From assembly GCF_015223055.1 (NCBI RefSeq), contig NZ_JADFBX010000020.1, positions 29,932-93,931 on the forward strand: 64,000 bases of DNA, read 5' to 3'. The notes below the pieces were generated by a model, which did not search any database, was not told the origin of the DNA, and saw nothing but the letters and a program-made list of their open reading frames with translations. A program made the translations under genes and the position numbers. Shown piece after piece: positions 34,144-43,246 of the stretch (its first letter is position 1; every line of letters starts with the position of its first letter). Source of the stretch: Pedobacter sp. MC2016-24 (GTDB lineage Bacteria > Bacteroidota > Bacteroidia > Sphingobacteriales > Sphingobacteriaceae).

Positions 34144-35303
34144 TGGAACACAGAAAAATTAGAATGGGCATGATTGGCGGTGGTAAAGATGCCTTTATAG
34201 GTGCTGTACACCGCATAGCTGCCAATATGGATGGAAAAATAGAATTTTGCTGCGGCGCACTTAGCGTTCATCCCGAAGTAGCCAGGGAATCTGGAAGAAT
34301 GTTATTTCTTCCGGAAGACCGGATCTATGAGAATTACGAGGAAATGATCGCACAGGAAAGTAAATTACCTGCTGATCAGCGTATTGATTTCATCAGCATT
34401 GTAACGCCGAATTTTGCTCACTTCGCTCCAGCGATGCTGGCATTGGAACATGGTTTCCATGTGGTGATCGAAAAACCAATCGCTTTATCGCTTGATGAAG
34501 CAAAGCAATTACAGGCCAAAGTTGAAGAAACGGGCCTAACCTTATGCTTAACCCATACCTATTCGGGTTATCCGATGGTAAAACAAGCCAGGCAAATGGT
34601 AAGTGATGGTGATTTGGGTAAAATCCGAAAAATAATGGTAGAATATCCACAAGGCTGGCTGAGCACCCTCACCGAAAAAGAAGGAAACTCTGGCGCCGCC
34701 TGGCGTACTGACCCTAAAAAAAGTGGAAAAAGCGGGGCTATGGGTGATATTGGCACCCACGCGGCACAACTTGCAGAGTACATTTCCGGATTGAAGATCA
34801 CAAAACTTTGTGCCGATCTGAATATTGTCGTTGAAGGCCGGGGGTTAGACGATGACGGAAACATTTTGCTTAAGTTTGACAATGGCGCCAACGGGATCCT
34901 GGTAGCTTCCCAAATTGCCGCAGGTGAAGAAAACGCGTTAAAAATCAAAATATACGGGGAAAAAGGTGGCATGGAATGGAGCCAGATGGAGCCCAATACA
35001 TTAGTGGTTAAATGGTTGAACCAGCCCGCACAGGTTTACCGTGCAGGACAGCCCTATTTATCAGATATTGCCAAACACAATACCCGGGTGCCTGCCGGAC
35101 ATCCTGAAGGATACCTGGAAGCATTTGCCAATATTTATAGAAATTTTGCAGCAACGATCCTAGCAAAAAAACATGGCATCAACCCCAGCCCTGAAATACT
35201 CGATTTTCCTACTGTGGCAGATGGCGTAAGGGGAATGGCTTTTATTGAAAACGCAGTGGCATCAAGCCAGTCTGACCAGAAATGGTTTGATTTCAACATA
35301 TAA
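34143..35303 (+). CDS. Cytosolic Gfo/Idh/MocA-family oxidoreductase
   Basis: A 386-residue NAD(P)-dependent sugar dehydrogenase. The Rossmann part starts GMIGGGKDAFIGAVH, with VIEKPIALS (the conserved EKP lysine, about residue 117) and the GDIGTHAAQLAEY segment with the conserved Asp and His. No signal peptide, hence cytosolic. It is translationally coupled to the GMC gene upstream and followed by a TIM-barrel isomerase gene only 4 bases later. Such pairs act on inositol-like or 3-keto sugars. The exact reaction cannot be read from the sequence. Confidence 0.88.
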   Translation: MEHRKIRMGMIGGGKDAFIGAVHRIAANMDGKIEFCCGALSVHPEVARESGRMLFLPEDRIYENYEEMIAQESKLPADQRIDFISIVTPNFAHFAPAMLALEHGFHVVIEKPIALSLDEAKQLQAKVEETGLTLCLTHTYSGYPMVKQARQMVSDGDLGKIRKIMVEYPQGWLSTLTEKEGNSGAAWRTDPKKSGKSGAMGDIGTHAAQLAEYISGLKITKLCADLNIVVEGRGLDDDGNILLKFDNGANGILVASQIAAGEENALKIKIYGEKGGMEWSQMEPNTLVVKWLNQPAQVYRAGQPYLSDIAKHNTRVPAGHPEGYLEAFANIYRNFAATILAKKHGINPSPEILDFPTVADGVRGMAFIENAVASSQSDQKWFDFNI

Positions 35304-35307
35304 ATTA

Positions 35308-36360
35308 ATGACAACAATTAAAGGACCAGGAGTTTTTTTAGCGCAGTTCATTACAGATGAAGCTCCTTTCAACTCATTAGACGGCATTTGTGCATGGGCT
35401 GCCGGACTAGGTTTTAAAGGCATCCAGATCCCAACACTTGATGCCCGTTTTATTGATTTGCAAAAAGCAGCTGAGAGTAAAACCTATGCTGATGAACTCA
35501 AAGGAAAAATACAGGCCCATGGTTTGGAAATCACAGAACTCTCTACCCATTTACAAGGGCAGCTGGTTGCTGTAAACCCGGCATATGACCTGGCTTTTGA
35601 TGCATTTGCACCAGATGCTTATAAGAACAATCCAAAGGCGAGAACCGAATGGGCAGTTCAACAACTGAAATATGCGGCAAAGGCCTCTGAAAATCTAGGG
35701 CTTAATGCACATGCTACTTTTAGCGGATCCTTGCTTTGGCACATGTTTCATCCATGGCCGCAACGTCCTGAAGGGCTGGTTGATGCCGCATTTACCGAAC
35801 TGGCTAAAAGATGGACCCCAATTTTAAATGAATTTGATGCCTGTGGTGTCGATGTTTGCTATGAAATCCATCCAGGAGAAGACCTTTTTGACGGTATTAC
35901 CTATGAAATGTTTTTAGAAAAGGTAAACAACCATCCCCGGGCTTGCCTGTTATATGATCCTTCACACTTTGTACTGCAGCAATTGGATTACATTCAGTAT
36001 ATCGATTTCTATCACGAACGCATCAAAGCCTTCCATGTGAAAGATTCAGAGTTCAATCCGACAGGTAAACAAGGCACTTTCGGTGGTTACCAGAGCTGGG
36101 CAAACCGCGCTGGCAGATACCGCTCACCAGGTGATGGGCAGGTAGATTTTAAAACCATTTTCAGCAAACTGGCGCAGTACGATTATAAAGGATGGGCCGT
36201 GATGGAATGGGAATGCTGCATTAAAGATGCAGAGGTTGGTGCCAGAGAGGGCGCCGAATTTATCAGCAAAAATATCATTAAAGTAACAGAAAGAGCTTTT
36301 GATGATTTTGCTTCTTCTGGCGGAAATGACGACTTTAACAATAAAATTTTAGGAATATAA
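35308..36360 (+). CDS. Cytosolic sugar phosphate isomerase/epimerase (xylose isomerase-like TIM barrel)
   Basis: A 350-residue AP endonuclease 2/xylose isomerase-like TIM-barrel protein. The ATG at 35308, four bases after the previous stop, is the right start; an upstream in-frame ATG at 35245 lies inside the preceding gene. Metal-ligand candidates are the Glu in CYEIHPGEDLF, Asp/His in LLYDPSHFVLQQ, the VKDSEF segment and the Glu in WAVMEWEC. No signal. The gene is the cytosolic partner of the preceding Gfo/Idh/MocA gene and may isomerise or hydrate a keto sugar. Confidence 0.86.
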   Translation: MTTIKGPGVFLAQFITDEAPFNSLDGICAWAAGLGFKGIQIPTLDARFIDLQKAAESKTYADELKGKIQAHGLEITELSTHLQGQLVAVNPAYDLAFDAFAPDAYKNNPKARTEWAVQQLKYAAKASENLGLNAHATFSGSLLWHMFHPWPQRPEGLVDAAFTELAKRWTPILNEFDACGVDVCYEIHPGEDLFDGITYEMFLEKVNNHPRACLLYDPSHFVLQQLDYIQYIDFYHERIKAFHVKDSEFNPTGKQGTFGGYQSWANRAGRYRSPGDGQVDFKTIFSKLAQYDYKGWAVMEWECCIKDAEVGAREGAEFISKNIIKVTERAFDDFASSGGNDDFNNKILGI

Positions 36361-36379
36361 ACAACACACACCTCAGTAA

Positions 36380-36778
36380 ATGAAATCAAAACTATTTATC
36401 CTAAGCTGCCTTACACTCGCTATGGCCGCTTGCGGTAGTCCGGAAGAAAGAGCATCAGGGACTGCAACAACTGCAACTACAGAATCGCCAACAGTATCCG
36501 CTCCTGCAACAACTGCAGGGTCGAGAACTGAAGGAGAAAAACTCATAGCCAAATCGGATTGCATTGGCTGTCACAATAAAGTACAAAAGGTAATTGGCCC
36601 TGCCTATGTAGATATTGCCAAAAAATATCCCCTTAACGACGAAAATGTAAACCACCTGGCTGATAAGATCATTTCCGGCGGAAAAGGTGTTTGGGGAGAA
36701 GTCCCAATGACACCACATGCCAATATGAGTAAAGAAGAAGCAAAAGAAATGGTTACTTATATTTTATCGCTTAAATAA
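36380..36778 (+). CDS. Lipoprotein c-type cytochrome
   Basis: A 132-residue mono-haem class I cytochrome c. It has a lipobox (LAMAAC, C18), a Thr/Ala-rich linker (about 25-50), the haem motif C61-IGC64-H65 and an axial Met at M110 or M116 (PMTPHANM). It should be anchored on the periplasmic side and accept electrons from the GMC flavoprotein, handing them to the respiratory chain, as LacB is thought to do. It lies 19 bases after the isomerase and 15 before the exported Gfo/Idh/MocA gene. Confidence 0.92.
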   Translation: MKSKLFILSCLTLAMAACGSPEERASGTATTATTESPTVSAPATTAGSRTEGEKLIAKSDCIGCHNKVQKVIGPAYVDIAKKYPLNDENVNHLADKIISGGKGVWGEVPMTPHANMSKEEAKEMVTYILSLK

Positions 36779-36793
36779 ATCCAAAAGCAGGTT

Positions 36794-38251
36794 ATGGAAG
36801 AAACTAAAAAACAGCAGGAAACAACGTCAAGACGTAATTTCCTGAAAACCTCGGCTATTGCCGCAACAGCATTTATGATTGTTCCGCGTCATGTTTTAGG
36901 CGGGCCCGGGTTTTTAGCACCTAGCGACAGGTTACTTGTTGCCGGAATTGGTGTTGGTGGTAAAGGGGAAACTGACCTGGCCAAGATTTATGAAAGTGGT
37001 AAAGCAGAGATCGCTTTTTTATGCGATGTTCATGACAGCAGGGCCGCCAAATCGGTTAAAGCATTTCCTAAAGCCAAGTATTACAGGGATTACCGGGAAA
37101 TGCTGGACAAAGAGCACAAACATTTTGATGCGGTAACCATTTCTACGCCTGACCATAACCATGCCATTCAGGCGGTTGCAGCCATGCAGCATAAAAAACA
37201 TGTGTATGTTCAAAAACCATTGACACACGACATTTATGAAGCCCGTTTGCTGACTGGTGCTGCCGAAAAATATAAAGTAGTGACCCAGATGGGAAATCAG
37301 GGGGCCTCCCACGACGGGCCAAGGCTATTGAAAGAATGGTACGATGCAGGGCTGATTGGTGATGTGCATACGATTTATGCCTGGACTGATCGTCCGGTAT
37401 GGCCTCAGGGCATTCCATGGTCAGCCAATAAAGCACCGGTACCGTCTGATTTAGACTGGGACCTGTGGTTGGGTACTGCGCCTTACAAAGATTATGTAAA
37501 TAAACTGGTTCCTTTTAACTGGAGAGGCTGGTGGGACTATGGTACCGGCGCTCTGGGCGATATGGGCTGTCACCTGCTAGAAGCACCATTCAGTGTATTG
37601 AACTTAAAATATGCTACCGAAGTACAAGCCAGTGTAGGCTCAGTATATGTAGATGAATTTAAACGGGGTTATTTCCCGGAAAGCTGCCCGCCTTCCAGTC
37701 ATGTTACCTTGAAATTCCCGAAAACGGATAAAACACAAGGTGACATTACCGTACATTGGATGGATGGAGGTATACAACCGGAAAGACCTGAAGAACTACA
37801 AGCCAATGAAGTTTTTGGTGATGGTGGCAATGGGACGCTATTTGTAGGGACAAAGGGTAAAATGATGTCCGCTACCTACGGTCGGAACCCTCGTCTATTG
37901 CCATTAAGTAAAAATGAAGGCCTCAACATTCCTCAAACCATTGCAAGGGTACCTGGTGGTGACAATGGGCATTACGGACAATGGGTAGAAGCCTGTATTG
38001 CCGGATATGGGAAGAAAGAGGTCAGCTCCCCGTTCTCTATAGCTGGTCCTTTAACAGAATCCTTGCTCATGGCCAACCTGGCGATCCGGGCTACCGACAT
38101 TCAGCGTAAAAACCAGGAAGGCAAAATCATTTATCCAGGCCGTAACATCAAATTGCTATGGGACAATGCCAATATGAAAATCACCAATTTTGATGATGTC
38201 AACCAATTTGTAAAACGAGAATACCGCGAAGGCTGGAACCTGGGCGTTTAA
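36794..38251 (+). CDS. Tat-exported Gfo/Idh/MocA-family oxidoreductase
   Basis: A 485-residue protein. A twin-arginine signal (SRRNFLKTSAIAATAF, RR at 13-14) precedes a Gfo/Idh/MocA Rossmann fold (RLLVAGIGVGGKG, VTISTPDHNHAIQA, VQKPLTHDIYEA with the conserved Lys) and the substrate domain (GALGDMGCHLLEAPF). The C-terminal part is longer than in cytosolic members. It is expected in the periplasm, where it would need a tightly bound cofactor, as in glucose-fructose oxidoreductase. Related exported members occur widely in Bacteroidota and Planctomycetota. Substrate unknown, presumably the sugar handled by this cluster. Confidence 0.87.
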   Translation: MEETKKQQETTSRRNFLKTSAIAATAFMIVPRHVLGGPGFLAPSDRLLVAGIGVGGKGETDLAKIYESGKAEIAFLCDVHDSRAAKSVKAFPKAKYYRDYREMLDKEHKHFDAVTISTPDHNHAIQAVAAMQHKKHVYVQKPLTHDIYEARLLTGAAEKYKVVTQMGNQGASHDGPRLLKEWYDAGLIGDVHTIYAWTDRPVWPQGIPWSANKAPVPSDLDWDLWLGTAPYKDYVNKLVPFNWRGWWDYGTGALGDMGCHLLEAPFSVLNLKYATEVQASVGSVYVDEFKRGYFPESCPPSSHVTLKFPKTDKTQGDITVHWMDGGIQPERPEELQANEVFGDGGNGTLFVGTKGKMMSATYGRNPRLLPLSKNEGLNIPQTIARVPGGDNGHYGQWVEACIAGYGKKEVSSPFSIAGPLTESLLMANLAIRATDIQRKNQEGKIIYPGRNIKLLWDNANMKITNFDDVNQFVKREYREGWNLGV

Positions 38252-38285
38252 GGAAAAACAATTCTTCATCTTTAACCAAAACAAC

Positions 38286-38972
38286 ATGAAAAAATACATA
38301 TTATCTGCACTGATCCTGACCACAATTTTTAGTGCAAATGAAGCCAGTGCACAAAAAGGATTTACCAAACTGTTTGATGGTAAAACAACCGATGGCTGGC
38401 ATACTTATGGTAAAACTACAGCGGGAGAACGCTGGAAAGTAGAAGATGGTGCCATACATTTTAATGTCAATGCAGATAAAAGTCAGGCTGGCGATCTGGT
38501 TACAAATGAGGAGTATGGCAATTTCCATTTGAAATATGACTGGAAAGTTGCCCCTAAAGCAAATAGCGGTCTGATCTTTTTTGTGCACGAAGATCCGGTA
38601 AAATACAAGCAAACTTATAGCACCGGTCTTGAAATGCAGGTATTGGACAATGACGGACATCCGGATGGAAAAATCACAAAACACCGTGCCGGAGATTTGT
38701 ACGACCTGATTAAAAGTAGTTCAGAGCCTGTTAAGCCGGTCGGACAATGGAATACCGCCGAAATCATTTGCAAAGATGGTAAACTGGAGCAGTACCTAAA
38801 CGGCGTTAAGGTGGTATCCACCACTTTATGGGACGACAACTGGAAAAGCCTGGTTGCAGGGAGCAAGTTTGCGAACTGGGAAAACTGGGGTACATTTAAA
38901 TCTGGTAAAATTGCTTTACAGGATCACGGTGATGAAGTCTGGTACAAAAACATCCTGATTAAAAAACTATAA
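38286..38972 (+). CDS. DUF1080 (3-keto-disaccharide hydrolase-like) exported protein
   Basis: A 228-residue secreted jelly-roll protein. Signal peptide (to about 22, ASAQ), then the DUF1080 core: FTKLFDGKTTDGWHTYG, WKVEDGAIHF, NFHLKYDWKVAP, NSGLIFFVHED, TGLEMQVLDN and VWYKNILIKKL. The family is named for 3-keto-disaccharide hydrolase activity; Bacteroides members have been linked to cleavage of 3-keto-glycosides. Next to a predicted glycoside 3-dehydrogenase this is a strong functional clue. Anomeric and sugar specificity remain open. Confidence 0.88.
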   Translation: MKKYILSALILTTIFSANEASAQKGFTKLFDGKTTDGWHTYGKTTAGERWKVEDGAIHFNVNADKSQAGDLVTNEEYGNFHLKYDWKVAPKANSGLIFFVHEDPVKYKQTYSTGLEMQVLDNDGHPDGKITKHRAGDLYDLIKSSSEPVKPVGQWNTAEIICKDGKLEQYLNGVKVVSTTLWDDNWKSLVAGSKFANWENWGTFKSGKIALQDHGDEVWYKNILIKKL

Positions 38973-39001
38973 TTGCTAAACCAAATAAGAAATAACCAAA
39001 T

Positions 39002-40225
39002 ATGAATTTAAACAACCGCATTAAGTTATCGGCCATGATGTTCCTGGAGTTCTTCATCTGGGGTGCCTGGTTTGTAACACTGGGCACATTCCTGGGCAAC
39101 AATCTGAAGGCTACCGGTGGCGAATCGGCTTCAGTCTTCTCTACCCAATCCTGGGGAGCCATCATTGCACCATTCATCATCGGACTCATAGCAGACCGCT
39201 ATTTTAATGCTGAAAAAATATTAGGTGTATTACACCTTATTGGTGCTGTGTTGATGTACCAGATGTACAATGCTTCGGATATCAGTATTTTCTATCCGTA
39301 TGTATTGGGATACATGATTCTTTTCATGCCAACCCTGGCGTTAGTAAATTCAGTCTCTTTCAATCAAATGAAAGATCCGGAAAAAGAATTTTCAACCATC
39401 AGGGTATTTGGAACAATCGGATGGATTGCAGCTGGATTGATGATCAGTTACATCTTTCACTGGGACAGTCCGGAAGGCACTGCAGCAGGTATGCTAAAAA
39501 ACACTTTTGCCATGGGTGGTATTGCTTCCCTGGTATTGGGATTATTTAGTTTTGCCTTGCCTAAAACTCCACCTAAAGCGACCAGAGGTGAGAAAGTTAA
39601 CTTATCTGAAATATTAGGACTAGATGCATTAAAGCTTTTGAAAGATAAAAATTTTGCTATATTTTTCATCTCCTCTATCCTCATCTGTATTCCATTGGCT
39701 TTCTATTATCAAAATGCACATCCCTTTCTGTCAAATGTTGGTATGGAGAATCCCACCGGAAAAATGACCATTGGTCAGATTTCGGAAGTACTGTTCTTAC
39801 TGCTGTTGCCTGTATTCTTTACCCGCTTCGGTTTTAAAAAGACCATCCTGGTTGGAATGCTAGCCTGGGGCATTCGTTATGCCTTATTTGCTTATGGAAA
39901 TGCAGGCGATTTAAGCTTCATGTTACTAATAGGTATTGCCTTACATGGCATTTGCTACGATTTCTTTTTCGTATCCGGACAGATTTATACCAATGCGGCG
40001 GCGGGCGACAAATATAAAAGTTCTGCTCAAGGTTTAATTACCCTGGCTACCTATGGTGTTGGTATGCTGATCGGATTTGAAGTAGCCGGTCTGATTACCG
40101 ATACTTATAAACTTGCAGATGGCTCTTTCGACTGGAAAATGATCTGGGGTATTCCTTCAGGTATTGCTTTTGTCGTATTCCTGCTTTTTGCATTCTTTTT
40201 TAACGATAAAAAGCAACCATCATGA
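39002..40225 (+). CDS. NupG-like major facilitator permease
   Basis: A 407-residue inner-membrane transporter with about 12 hydrophobic segments. It belongs to the nucleoside:H+ symporter (NupG/XapB) branch: the first helix with MMFLEFFIWGAWFVTLG, the SWGAIIAPFIIGLIADRYF loop, and MKDPEKEFSTIRVFGTIGW are typical. In this cluster it more likely imports a sugar or keto-sugar than a nucleoside; this is inference from context. Its stop overlaps the start of the next gene by four bases (ATGA). Confidence 0.87.
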   Translation: MNLNNRIKLSAMMFLEFFIWGAWFVTLGTFLGNNLKATGGESASVFSTQSWGAIIAPFIIGLIADRYFNAEKILGVLHLIGAVLMYQMYNASDISIFYPYVLGYMILFMPTLALVNSVSFNQMKDPEKEFSTIRVFGTIGWIAAGLMISYIFHWDSPEGTAAGMLKNTFAMGGIASLVLGLFSFALPKTPPKATRGEKVNLSEILGLDALKLLKDKNFAIFFISSILICIPLAFYYQNAHPFLSNVGMENPTGKMTIGQISEVLFLLLLPVFFTRFGFKKTILVGMLAWGIRYALFAYGNAGDLSFMLLIGIALHGICYDFFFVSGQIYTNAAAGDKYKSSAQGLITLATYGVGMLIGFEVAGLITDTYKLADGSFDWKMIWGIPSGIAFVVFLLFAFFFNDKKQPS

Positions 40226-41103
40226 GCAACGAACTGAGCAGGAGAAACGCCTTAAAAAACATAGTTGCCGGAACCGCTGCACTCGGGGTATCGGCCGCAT
40301 TACCTTCATTCGCTATGGAAGAATATCAATCTGACAAGTTAAAAGGAAACATCAACCACTCTGTTTGCCGCTGGTGCTTTAGTGGAATAGACCTGGATAC
40401 CTTGTGCATCGAAGCCAAAAAGATAGGGATCAAAGCCATAGACCTGGTGGGTCCTAAAGATTGGGATATCCTTAAAAAACATGGATTGGATTCTTCCCTG
40501 TGTAACGGTGCAGAGATTAACCTGGTTGACGGCTGGAACGATCCAAAATTTCACGATACGCTGATCAAAAATTACTCAGAAATGATTCCTAAGGTTGCGG
40601 CCGCAGGTTATAAACAACTGATTTGTTTTAGTGGAAACCGCAGAGGCAAAGACGATGAAACCGGATTGCAGAACTGTGTAGAAGGTTTGAAAAAAGTATT
40701 GCCGCTTGCCGAAAGACATAACGTTGTGCTGGTCATGGAATTGCTGAACAGTAAACTGAACCACAAAGATTACCAGTGTGACCATACCGCATGGGGTGCT
40801 GAATTGTGTAAGCGCCTGGGCTCACAAAATTTTAAATTGTTGTATGACATTTACCACATGCAAATTGATGAAGGCAATGTCATCGCCAACATCAGGGAAT
40901 TTAACCAATACATCTCCCATTACCATACTGCAGGTGTTCCGGGAAGAAATGAGATTGACGACACCCAGGAATTGTATTACCCGGCCATTATGAAAGCCAT
41001 TCTGGCCACCGGTTTTAAAGGCTATGTAGCGCAAGAGTTCATACCCAAATACAAAGACAAAATCAAGTCTTTGAAAGATGCCGTAATGATTTGTGACGTA
41101 TAA
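40222..41103 (+). CDS. Tat-exported hydroxypyruvate isomerase-like TIM-barrel protein
   Basis: A 293-residue protein with a twin-arginine-like N-terminus (LSRRNALKNIVAG, RR at 7-8, then ALPSFAME) and an Hyi-like xylose isomerase TIM barrel. Metal-ligand candidates are Glu in LVMELLNS, Asp and His in LLYDIYHMQIDEG, His in ISHYHTAG and Glu in YVAQEFIP. Classical hydroxypyruvate isomerases are cytosolic, so export suggests a different sugar substrate. Overlaps the permease gene by 4 bases. Confidence 0.84.
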   Translation: MSNELSRRNALKNIVAGTAALGVSAALPSFAMEEYQSDKLKGNINHSVCRWCFSGIDLDTLCIEAKKIGIKAIDLVGPKDWDILKKHGLDSSLCNGAEINLVDGWNDPKFHDTLIKNYSEMIPKVAAAGYKQLICFSGNRRGKDDETGLQNCVEGLKKVLPLAERHNVVLVMELLNSKLNHKDYQCDHTAWGAELCKRLGSQNFKLLYDIYHMQIDEGNVIANIREFNQYISHYHTAGVPGRNEIDDTQELYYPAIMKAILATGFKGYVAQEFIPKYKDKIKSLKDAVMICDV

Positions 41104-41113
41104 TGCTAAAGAT

Positions 41114-41992
41114 ATGAATTCAAGAAGAAATTTCCTCAAACAGGCGGGCATGGCTGCAGCAGGAACCTTATTGCTGCCCTCCATCGCCAACAGTTCCGTT
41201 TTTGCAAAAAGACCTGTGGGACTACAATTGTATACCCTGAGAAACCAAATTACGAAAGACGTTAAGGGAGTAATTGAAAAAGTTGCCGCCGCAGGGTACA
41301 AAGAAGTAGAAACTTTCGGTTATGCCGCAAAAAGCGGGTACTGGGGCTTAGATGCAAAAGCATTTAAAAGCCTGCTTAAAGCCAACGGACTGCAAAGCCC
41401 GAGTGGCCATTTTGTAGTGGACGACTTCATCAGCACGGGTAAACTGGATGTTTTAAAAACCCAGATTGAAGGTGCTGCAGCTATAGGCAACAGCTACTTC
41501 ACCATCGCCTGGCTGGGAGAACCGCTGCGTAAAAAGCTGGACGACTACAAACAAATTGCCACCCGCTTAAGTGAAGCTGCTGAACTGTGTAAAAGATCCG
41601 GTTTAAAATTAGCCTATCACAACCATAACTTTGAATTTGACAAACACGAAGGTGATGTCACCGGATATGAAATCCTGTTGAAAGGAACCGATAAAAACCT
41701 GGTAAGCTTTGAAATGGACTTATACTGGGTGGTGCGCTCCGGAAATGATCCGGTTGCTTTATTCAATAAATATCCCGGACGTTTCCCCATGTGGCATGTC
41801 AAAGATATGGACAAGGCCAACCATGGCATCAATACTGAGGTAGGTACCGGAACAATCGATTTTAAAGCTATTTACAAACAGGCCAAACAAGCAGGGCTTC
41901 AGCACCTGATTGTAGAACAGGAAAACTTTGCCATAGATCCATATGTGAGCATTAAGAAGAGCTTTGACTATGTAAACCGCGAATTGATTTAA
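41114..41992 (+). CDS. Tat-exported sugar phosphate isomerase/epimerase-like protein
   Basis: A 292-residue TIM-barrel protein. The ATG at 41114 gives a compact twin-arginine signal (MNSRRNFLKQAG, RR at 4-5); an upstream frame start at 41093 would overlap the previous gene. The barrel begins PVGLQLYTLRNQI and has KLAYHNHNFEF, SFEMDLYWVVRSG, MWHVKDMDK and HLIVEQENF, the expected metal-site strands. As the third TIM-barrel isomerase of the cluster and the second exported one, it probably acts on an intermediate of the periplasmic keto-sugar route. A strong terminator follows. Confidence 0.85.
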   Translation: MNSRRNFLKQAGMAAAGTLLLPSIANSSVFAKRPVGLQLYTLRNQITKDVKGVIEKVAAAGYKEVETFGYAAKSGYWGLDAKAFKSLLKANGLQSPSGHFVVDDFISTGKLDVLKTQIEGAAAIGNSYFTIAWLGEPLRKKLDDYKQIATRLSEAAELCKRSGLKLAYHNHNFEFDKHEGDVTGYEILLKGTDKNLVSFEMDLYWVVRSGNDPVALFNKYPGRFPMWHVKDMDKANHGINTEVGTGTIDFKAIYKQAKQAGLQHLIVEQENFAIDPYVSIKKSFDYVNRELI

Positions 41993-42013
41993 AGGATTTT
42001 TAATCCTAAAATG

Positions 42014-42053
42014 AAAAAGGGAAGCGGTTAATCATAACCGGCTTCCCTTTTTT
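42014..42053 (+). terminator. Terminator at the end of the oxidative sugar cluster
   Basis: Arms AAAGGGAAGC-GGTT and AACC-G-GCTTCCCTTT (one bulge) with a 6-base loop and a T-run at 42048-42053, about 20 bases after the last stop of the cluster. It marks the end of the 31734-41992 transcript. Confidence 0.9.
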
Positions 42054-42216
42054 GTTAAATAATTCACATATTTGGGGAATTACTTATTAAAAACTCATAA
42101 AAGCTGAATCATAATTAATTAAAAACAAGTAAAATAACAAATTAGAAAAATGAAACCATCGAAAGCCTTTGGCTGACGATAGCTTCATGGCAATTAAAAA
42201 ACAATTAAAGAAAATC

Positions 42217-43209
42217 ATGAAAATTGCAGTAGTAGGCGCCACCGGATTGGTAGGTACCGTAATGTTAAAAGTATTAGAAGAGCGTAACTTCCCGTTGACA
42301 GAGTTAATCCCGGTAGCATCTGAAAAGAGTGTTGGTAAGGAAATTACTTTCAAGGGTAAGAAGTACGCTGTTGTAAATATGGATACTGCGATTTCGATGA
42401 GACCTGATATCGCGTTATTTTCTGCAGGTGGAGGTACGTCTTTGGCCGAAGCCCCGCGTTTTGCTGAAGCAGGTACCACTGTGATCGACAATTCATCTGC
42501 ATGGCGCATGGATCCGTCGAAAAAGCTGGTTGTTCCTGAAGTAAATGCAAATGAATTATCGATTGATGATAAGATCATTGCAAATCCAAATTGTTCGACG
42601 ATTCAAATGGTGGTGGCCTTAAAACCATTGCATGACAAATACAAAATCAAACGTGTAGTGGTATCTACTTATCAATCGGTAACCGGAACAGGTGTAAAAG
42701 CGGTTGAGCAGTTGATGAACGAGCGTAAAGGAATTACTGACGGGCCGATGGCTTACGCCTACCCAATCGATTTAAATGTAATTCCTCAGATTGATGTGTT
42801 CCAGGATAACGGATATACCAAAGAAGAGATGAAAATGATTTTGGAAACCCGTAAAATTATGGGCGATGACTCCATACGTGTAACAGCAACAACTGTGCGT
42901 ATCCCTGTAATGGGTGGTCACTCTGAATCAGTGAATATTGAGTTTGAGAATGATTTTAATGTAGATGAAGTTAGAGCTTTGCTTGCTGCAACTCCAGGAA
43001 TTATTGTAGTAGATGATCCTGCGAACCTGAAATATCCAATGCCTAAAGATGCTCATGAAAAAGATGAGGTTTTTGTAGGTCGGATCAGAAGAGACGAATC
43101 TTTACCAAATACTTTAAACATGTGGATTGTAGCAGATAACCTGCGTAAGGGGGCTGCAACCAATGCGGTTCAGATTGCAGAATACCTGGTACAAAAAGGA
43201 CTGGTTTAA
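42217..43209 (+). CDS. asd: Aspartate-semialdehyde dehydrogenase
   Basis: The second enzyme of the aspartate family pathway (lysine/diaminopimelate, threonine, methionine). The ATG at 42217 gives 330 residues and puts VVGATGLVG at the N-terminus as in all homologues; an upstream in-frame TTG and ATG would add a non-conserved extension. The catalytic Cys is C126 (NPNCSTIQ), and the later His is in VMGGHSES. The length and TGTGVKAVEQL segment fit the Gram-positive-like class common in Bacteroidota. Monocistronic between the cluster terminator and a 17-bp-stem hairpin. Confidence 0.95.
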   Translation: MKIAVVGATGLVGTVMLKVLEERNFPLTELIPVASEKSVGKEITFKGKKYAVVNMDTAISMRPDIALFSAGGGTSLAEAPRFAEAGTTVIDNSSAWRMDPSKKLVVPEVNANELSIDDKIIANPNCSTIQMVVALKPLHDKYKIKRVVVSTYQSVTGTGVKAVEQLMNERKGITDGPMAYAYPIDLNVIPQIDVFQDNGYTKEEMKMILETRKIMGDDSIRVTATTVRIPVMGGHSESVNIEFENDFNVDEVRALLAATPGIIVVDDPANLKYPMPKDAHEKDEVFVGRIRRDESLPNTLNMWIVADNLRKGAATNAVQIAEYLVQKGLV

Positions 43210-43246
43210 TTTCGGATTTAGTTTATACTAAAACCATATTGTCACT

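Noticed and set aside
42169..42216. Extended asd start from TTG or ATG upstream
   Set aside because: Homologues begin directly with the NAD(P)-binding strand encoded from 42217.
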